Source of the DNA: JBOGED01 sp050743625
Lineage (GTDB): Bacteria; Actinomycetota; Nitriliruptoria; Euzebyales; Egibacteraceae
Assembly: GCA_050743625.1 (NCBI GenBank)
Contig: JBOGED010000013.1
Span: 1 to 16,706, forward strand
Direction of reading: 5' to 3'
DNA length: 16,706 bases
The notes under the pieces were generated by a model. The model ran no database searches. It was not told the origin of the DNA and saw only the letters and a program-made list of their open reading frames with translations. The translations under genes were made by a program, and so were the position numbers. This document shows, piece by piece, positions 14,286 to 16,706 of this stretch; the first letter of the stretch is position 1; the number at the start of each line of letters is the position of its first letter.

Positions 14286-14315
14286 GTGACTACCGCGCCT
14301 CCCACCTCGTAAACT
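14286..14315 (+). promoter_or_regulatory. Possible sigma70-type promoter of the second GAF-ANTAR gene
   Basis: GTGACT (14286-14291) and TAAACT (14310-14315) are separated by 18 nt and match the -35 and -10 consensus at four of six positions each. Transcription would start near 14322, giving a leader of about 43 nt that contains the GGGGAG ribosome site. This lies in the 181-bp divergent gap between the two GAF-ANTAR units. Confidence 0.35.
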
Positions 14316-14364
14316 GTCAGCCCACTATCCCGATACGTCTCGTTCGGTGCCGGGGAGATAAGAG

Positions 14365-15102
14365 GTGCAAACCGAGCAGATCCTCACGGCGATGGTCGAG
14401 TTTGCCGACACGCTCATCAACCACTTCGACGTCGACGACTTCCTCCACCGGTTGTGCGAGCGCTGCGTTGAGGTATTCGACGTCAGCTCCGCGGGAGTCT
14501 CGCTGGCCTCCGCCGTGGGCGTGCTCGCGGTCGCTGCCGGATCCGATCCCACCGTCGAACTCGTCGAGCGCCTCCAAGCCGAGACCCAAGAGGGTCCGAG
14601 CCGGGAGGTCTTCTACAGCGGCGTCCAAGTGGTCGAGCCGAACCTCCACACCACTGGCCTGAGACGGTGGCCGCGCTTCGCGCCTGCCGCGCTCGAAGCC
14701 GGGGTGCCCGCGGCGGTCTTCGTGTTTCCCCTGCGGCTGCGCGAGGAGCGCATCGGTGCCTTGGCTCTGTTCCGCGGGGACCCCGGACCCTTCGATCACG
14801 CCGAGGTCCGCGCCGCCCAGGCGCTCGCCGATATCGCCACGATCGGGATCCTGCAAGCTCGTGCCATCGCCGAGAAAAAGAACCTGACAAGCCAGCTCCA
14901 ACAGGCCCTGGACAGCCGGGTCCTGATCGAGCAAGCCAAAGGCATGGTCGCCGCCCACGGCAGCCTCGCCATGCGCGACGCGTTCGAACAGCTGCGTCTC
15001 CACGGACGCCGCACCGGCCGTTCCCTGCGCGACGTCGCTCAAGACGTCGTCGACGGAAGCCTCATCCTCCCCCGCAGCCACTCCATTCCCAAGGCCCGAT
15101 GA
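14365..15102 (+). CDS. GAF and ANTAR domain-containing regulator (2)
   Basis: A 245-aa paralogue of the GAF-ANTAR protein on the other strand. The GAF domain spans about 24-166 (LCERCVEVFDVSSAGVSL; EGPSREVFYSGVQVVEPNL; RRWPRFAPAALEAG; ERIGALALFRGDPGPFD). The ANTAR domain is about 177-232 (SRVLIEQAKGMVAAHGSLAM; AFEQLRLHGRRTGRSLRDVA). The IEQAKG motif is closer to the ANTAR consensus than the DQATG of the neighbour. The GTG at 14365 has GGGGAG 7 nt upstream. Transcribed divergently from the 14183-12019 array, so both units may share control. It probably acts by RNA-binding antitermination; RNA target and ligand unknown. Confidence 0.93.
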   Translation: MQTEQILTAMVEFADTLINHFDVDDFLHRLCERCVEVFDVSSAGVSLASAVGVLAVAAGSDPTVELVERLQAETQEGPSREVFYSGVQVVEPNLHTTGLRRWPRFAPAALEAGVPAAVFVFPLRLREERIGALALFRGDPGPFDHAEVRAAQALADIATIGILQARAIAEKKNLTSQLQQALDSRVLIEQAKGMVAAHGSLAMRDAFEQLRLHGRRTGRSLRDVAQDVVDGSLILPRSHSIPKAR

Positions 15103-15141
15103 GGGTGCTGGTGACCCCAGTCGGGTGGAGCACTTCGCCGT

Positions 15142-15185
15142 ACTGTGCAGAGTTGTGCCGGTATACCGGCATAACTCTGCACAGT
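15142..15185. repeat. 44-bp near-perfect palindrome (family B, copy 2)
   Basis: Two 22-bp arms centred between 15163 and 15164, with no spacer and a single mismatch (15155/15172, G:T). The core is CCGGTATACCGG and the outer ends read ACTGTGCAG and CTGCACAGT. The right part, 15167-15191, is the reverse complement of 7210-7234 with one mismatch. A weaker relative (GCAGGATTAGGCCGG) follows at 15186-15200. It lies between two convergent transcripts. There is no T run, so it is not a simple intrinsic terminator. Confidence 0.8.
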
Positions 15186-15278
15186 GCAGGATTAGGCCGG
15201 CTGGCGCCGCCGCTCTAAAGGCAAAAATCCGGCAAACCGGGCGCTAATGCAGCCGATTCTCATGTCGGCGCATGGGCT

Positions 15279-15515
15279 TTACGTGCCCGCGGTCAGGACT
15301 TCGTCGAGGTGCGCAAGCACCTTCGGCCACGCCTCCGCCGCGCGGTCCCGGTTTTCTTCGTTAGGGAATCCGGTCTGGGTGAGGCGCAGGCGCGTCCCCT
15401 GGTCAATTGCCGCGAGGTCGACGGTGACGACCGTCTCGGCACCCTCGGTCCCCGAGTGGCCGGTGACCCACGTCATTTCGATGCGGCGGCCAGACTCGAG
15501 CGCCAGGAACCGTCC
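15279..15515 (-). pseudogene. 3' fragment of a tandem SRPBCC gene, after an in-frame TAG
   Basis: Directly after the TAG at 15516-15518, in the same frame, the sequence runs GRFLALESGRRIEMTWVTGH, then AETVVTVDLAA, GTRLRLTQTGFPNEE and AWPKVLAHLDEVLTAGT. This is the C-terminal half of an AHSA1/SRPBCC domain whose N-terminal half is the end of the upstream ORF (RHPH, stop, GRFL; relatives commonly read RHPHYGRFL). An ATG at 15476 opens a 65-aa ORF, but it has no ribosome site and would lack half the domain. GC is about 70% in a sampled 60-bp stretch. Confidence 0.7.
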
Positions 15516-16175
15516 CTAGTGCGGGTGGCGGGTCCCCTCGAACTGCGTCTCGAAGAAGTAGGGCTCGTTGACCTCACCACGCATCAGCACAGTGCCGGGT
15601 GCCGCGAACCAGGCATCGAACCGCTCGGTCCAAGCCAGGTAGAGCGCCATGGGCGAGGCAGCCATATCCCGCTCGACCGTCAAGTCGTGGAGAACAGGCC
15701 GCGTGACAGGCACATCTCTTTTCTCACAATAGCTCGCGAGACCCGCCAGCGTGATACCCCATGCATAGTTACAGAAGGCGTACCATCGCGATTCCTTCGA
15801 CCAGCCCGTATGCCAGAAATGCAAAACAGTGGCATCGCCGCCGGTCATATAGGAGTCGATGGGAGCGAACCCAGTGCGCCCTCCGTCCTCCAGATCGAAG
15901 AAGAGCCGATGCCCGAGCCATTCAGAAGCGGGGTTCTTGTGGTCGCTGTAGTCTGAAACGCATTTCCATGCCAGGCGCTCGTTGGCTATCAGGTCAGTGA
16001 TTCTCATCCGTACGGGGTCGCCGAGCCCATGGTCGAATTCGATCACGTATCCAGCTTGCGGTTCAGCGTTCAGGACTTTACCCCACCAGGCGTCGAGGCC
16101 GTTCCTGCTGGTTATGGCCTGGAATACAGTAGCTCTATCCGCATTTATCCATACTTCATGATGGATCGTTTCCAC
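15516..16175 (-). CDS. SRPBCC/AHSA1 tandem-domain protein, interrupted by an amber codon
   Basis: A 219-aa ORF. Residues 1 to about 165 form a first SRPBCC domain (HHEVWINADRATVFQAITS; LDAWWG; ITDLIANERLAWKCV; HTGWSKESRWYAFCNYAWG), a START-like hydrophobic-cavity fold. A second AHSA1 domain begins near 185 (AWTERFDAWFAAPGTVLMRG; EPYFFETQFEG) and is cut mid-domain by TAG at 15516, where relatives have Tyr. Translation resumes in frame for 78 codons, so the intact gene would encode about 298 aa. The GTG at 16175 has AAGGTGAGG 4 nt upstream. The first domain uses AT-richer codons (about 53-57% GC in sampled 60-bp stretches) than the second. Ligand unknown. It starts 6 nt after another SRPBCC gene. 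Confidence 0.75.
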   Translation of the reverse strand: METIHHEVWINADRATVFQAITSRNGLDAWWGKVLNAEPQAGYVIEFDHGLGDPVRMRITDLIANERLAWKCVSDYSDHKNPASEWLGHRLFFDLEDGGRTGFAPIDSYMTGGDATVLHFWHTGWSKESRWYAFCNYAWGITLAGLASYCEKRDVPVTRPVLHDLTVERDMAASPMALYLAWTERFDAWFAAPGTVLMRGEVNEPYFFETQFEGTRHPH

Positions 16176-16181
16176 CTTGCC

Positions 16182-16592
16182 TCACCTTATATCTGTATTT
16201 GCGCGGGTGATAATCGTGTGGGCCAGCCGGTCGAGCATTTCGGCCCAGCCTCTGGTGTGGTCCTCGATCTCGGAGGGCGGCAGGTCTCGGTGTACGAGGC
16301 GGACCAGGCTGCCCGAACCCACAGGCTGCAGCGTCACCTCGACGGTGCTCGACCCAGGCGGCACTCCGATCTCTGGCTCGGTGAAACCCCAGGTGAAGAC
16401 CACGCGGTTCGGCGGGTCGACCTCGAGGAACTCCCCGCGCATGTGGCAGGGGCCGCACTTCCGGCGGTCGTCGCCCGCATGAGCTTGGAGGCAGGCGCCG
16501 CCGGGACGAGGATCCAGCGTGGCCTCGATGGCCAGCCAGCGAGTGAGATTCCAGGACTCCTGACCCAGAAGGATGAATGTCCTGGTAAGCAA
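16182..16592 (-). CDS. SRPBCC/AHSA1-domain protein, probably 5'-truncated
   Basis: The body is a clear AHSA1-type SRPBCC domain: LTRWLAIEATLDPRPGG, RGEFLEVDPPNRVVFTWGF, GSSTVEVTLQPVGSGSLVRL and DHTRGWAEMLDRLA. A KCGPC motif sits in the middle. The N-terminal strand and first helix usual before LTRWLA are missing or unrecognisable. The only in-frame starts are a TTG at 16592 and similar weak codons, without a clear ribosome site, and TAA closes the frame near 16630. The 5' end abuts a half-copy of palindrome family A (16617-16625), which suggests the beginning was lost. It is followed 6 nt later by the tandem SRPBCC gene. It may be inactive. Confidence 0.6.
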   Translation of the reverse strand: MLTRTFILLGQESWNLTRWLAIEATLDPRPGGACLQAHAGDDRRKCGPCHMRGEFLEVDPPNRVVFTWGFTEPEIGVPPGSSTVEVTLQPVGSGSLVRLVHRDLPPSEIEDHTRGWAEMLDRLAHTIITRANTDIR

Positions 16593-16616
16593 GGTGAAAC
16601 CCGCCCCTTCTGACCG

Positions 16617-16625
16617 TTTTGCGCG
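16617..16625. repeat. Half-copy of palindrome family A
   Basis: TTTTGCGCG followed by TTAT, without the right arm CGCGCAAAA. It lies at the damaged 5' end of the last SRPBCC gene. On its own a 9-bp match is weak; its position beside a broken gene, as with copies 2 and 3, is what makes it worth listing. Confidence 0.35.
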
Positions 16626-16640
16626 TTATTTCCTGCGGAG

Positions 16641-16662
16641 CCGCATGCGGTTCGCCGAACCG
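16641..16662. repeat. Two adjacent short palindromes at the right edge
   Basis: CCGCATGCGG (16641-16650) is a perfect 10-bp palindrome and CGGTTCG-C-CGAACCG (16648-16662) is a 7-bp inverted repeat overlapping it by 3 bp. No T run follows. It could be an operator, or part of an element continuing outside the window. The remaining bases to 16706 show no gene. Confidence 0.35.
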
Positions 16663-16706
16663 TGCCTCACGCGGGTGTCGAGACGGTTAAGGGCGGGTGG
16701 GTGTGT

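Noticed and set aside
14317..15081. 254-aa minus-strand ORF opposite the second GAF-ANTAR gene
   Set aside because: It is an antisense shadow caused by high GC; the plus frame has clear GAF and ANTAR motifs and a ribosome site.
15142..15185. Palindrome as an intrinsic terminator
   Set aside because: No T run on either side, and the arms recur elsewhere, so a repeat element is the better description.
1..16706. CRISPR array, tRNA or rRNA genes
   Set aside because: No regularly spaced direct repeats, and no tRNA-like cloverleaf or rRNA sequence was recognised in the gaps.

Overview
The window is GC-rich and looks chromosomal. It most likely comes from an actinomycete-type bacterium (Actinomycetota). 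The reasons are a PASTA Ser/Thr kinase, two GAF-ANTAR regulators (a combination typical of Actinomycetota), a SigK-like sigma region 2, frequent GTG starts and many ATGA/GTGA stop-start overlaps. I cannot name the genus.

Layout. (1) 1-2614: a thiamin thiazole operon on the minus strand, in the order 119-aa hypothetical protein, thiO, thiS, thiG. (2) 2660-4573: a divergent PknB-type kinase with four PASTA repeats. (3) 4558-7147: a minus-strand operon of a UbiG-like methyltransferase, a type III polyketide synthase and a zinc-ribbon/TM/discoidin-like protein, with stop-start overlaps at both junctions and its 3' end overlapping the kinase gene tail to tail. (4) 7148-7517: a 370-bp gap with inverted repeats and a possible gene remnant. 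(5) 7518-10820: arsM behind a perfect ArsR-like operator, then a divergent YgjP-type metallopeptidase and a large ABC exporter half-transporter. (6) 10817-12002: a decaying region with an internally deleted FMN-reductase remnant, two copies of a TTTTGCGCG palindrome, an intact csbD and a frameshifted, truncated NDH-2 gene. (7) 12019-14183: a tight minus-strand array of two tiny ORFs, a GAF-ANTAR protein, a sigma-region-2-only protein and a hemolysin III-family membrane protein. (8) 14365-15102: a second, divergent GAF-ANTAR gene. (9) 15103-16706: a 44-bp near-perfect palindrome, then an SRPBCC/AHSA1 locus with one tandem-domain gene split by an in-frame TAG and one 5'-truncated gene.

How the genes fit together. 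The thi operon makes the thiazole half of thiamin: ThiO gives dehydroglycine, ThiS carries sulfur and ThiG closes the ring. The methyltransferase and type III PKS probably make an O-methylated phenolic or pyrone lipid. The GAF-ANTAR/sigma2/HlyIII array looks like a regulatory cassette feeding a membrane protein, and is the best candidate here for an undescribed system. Two dispersed palindrome families lie in gaps or beside broken genes, so the right half of the window appears to have been remodelled recently.
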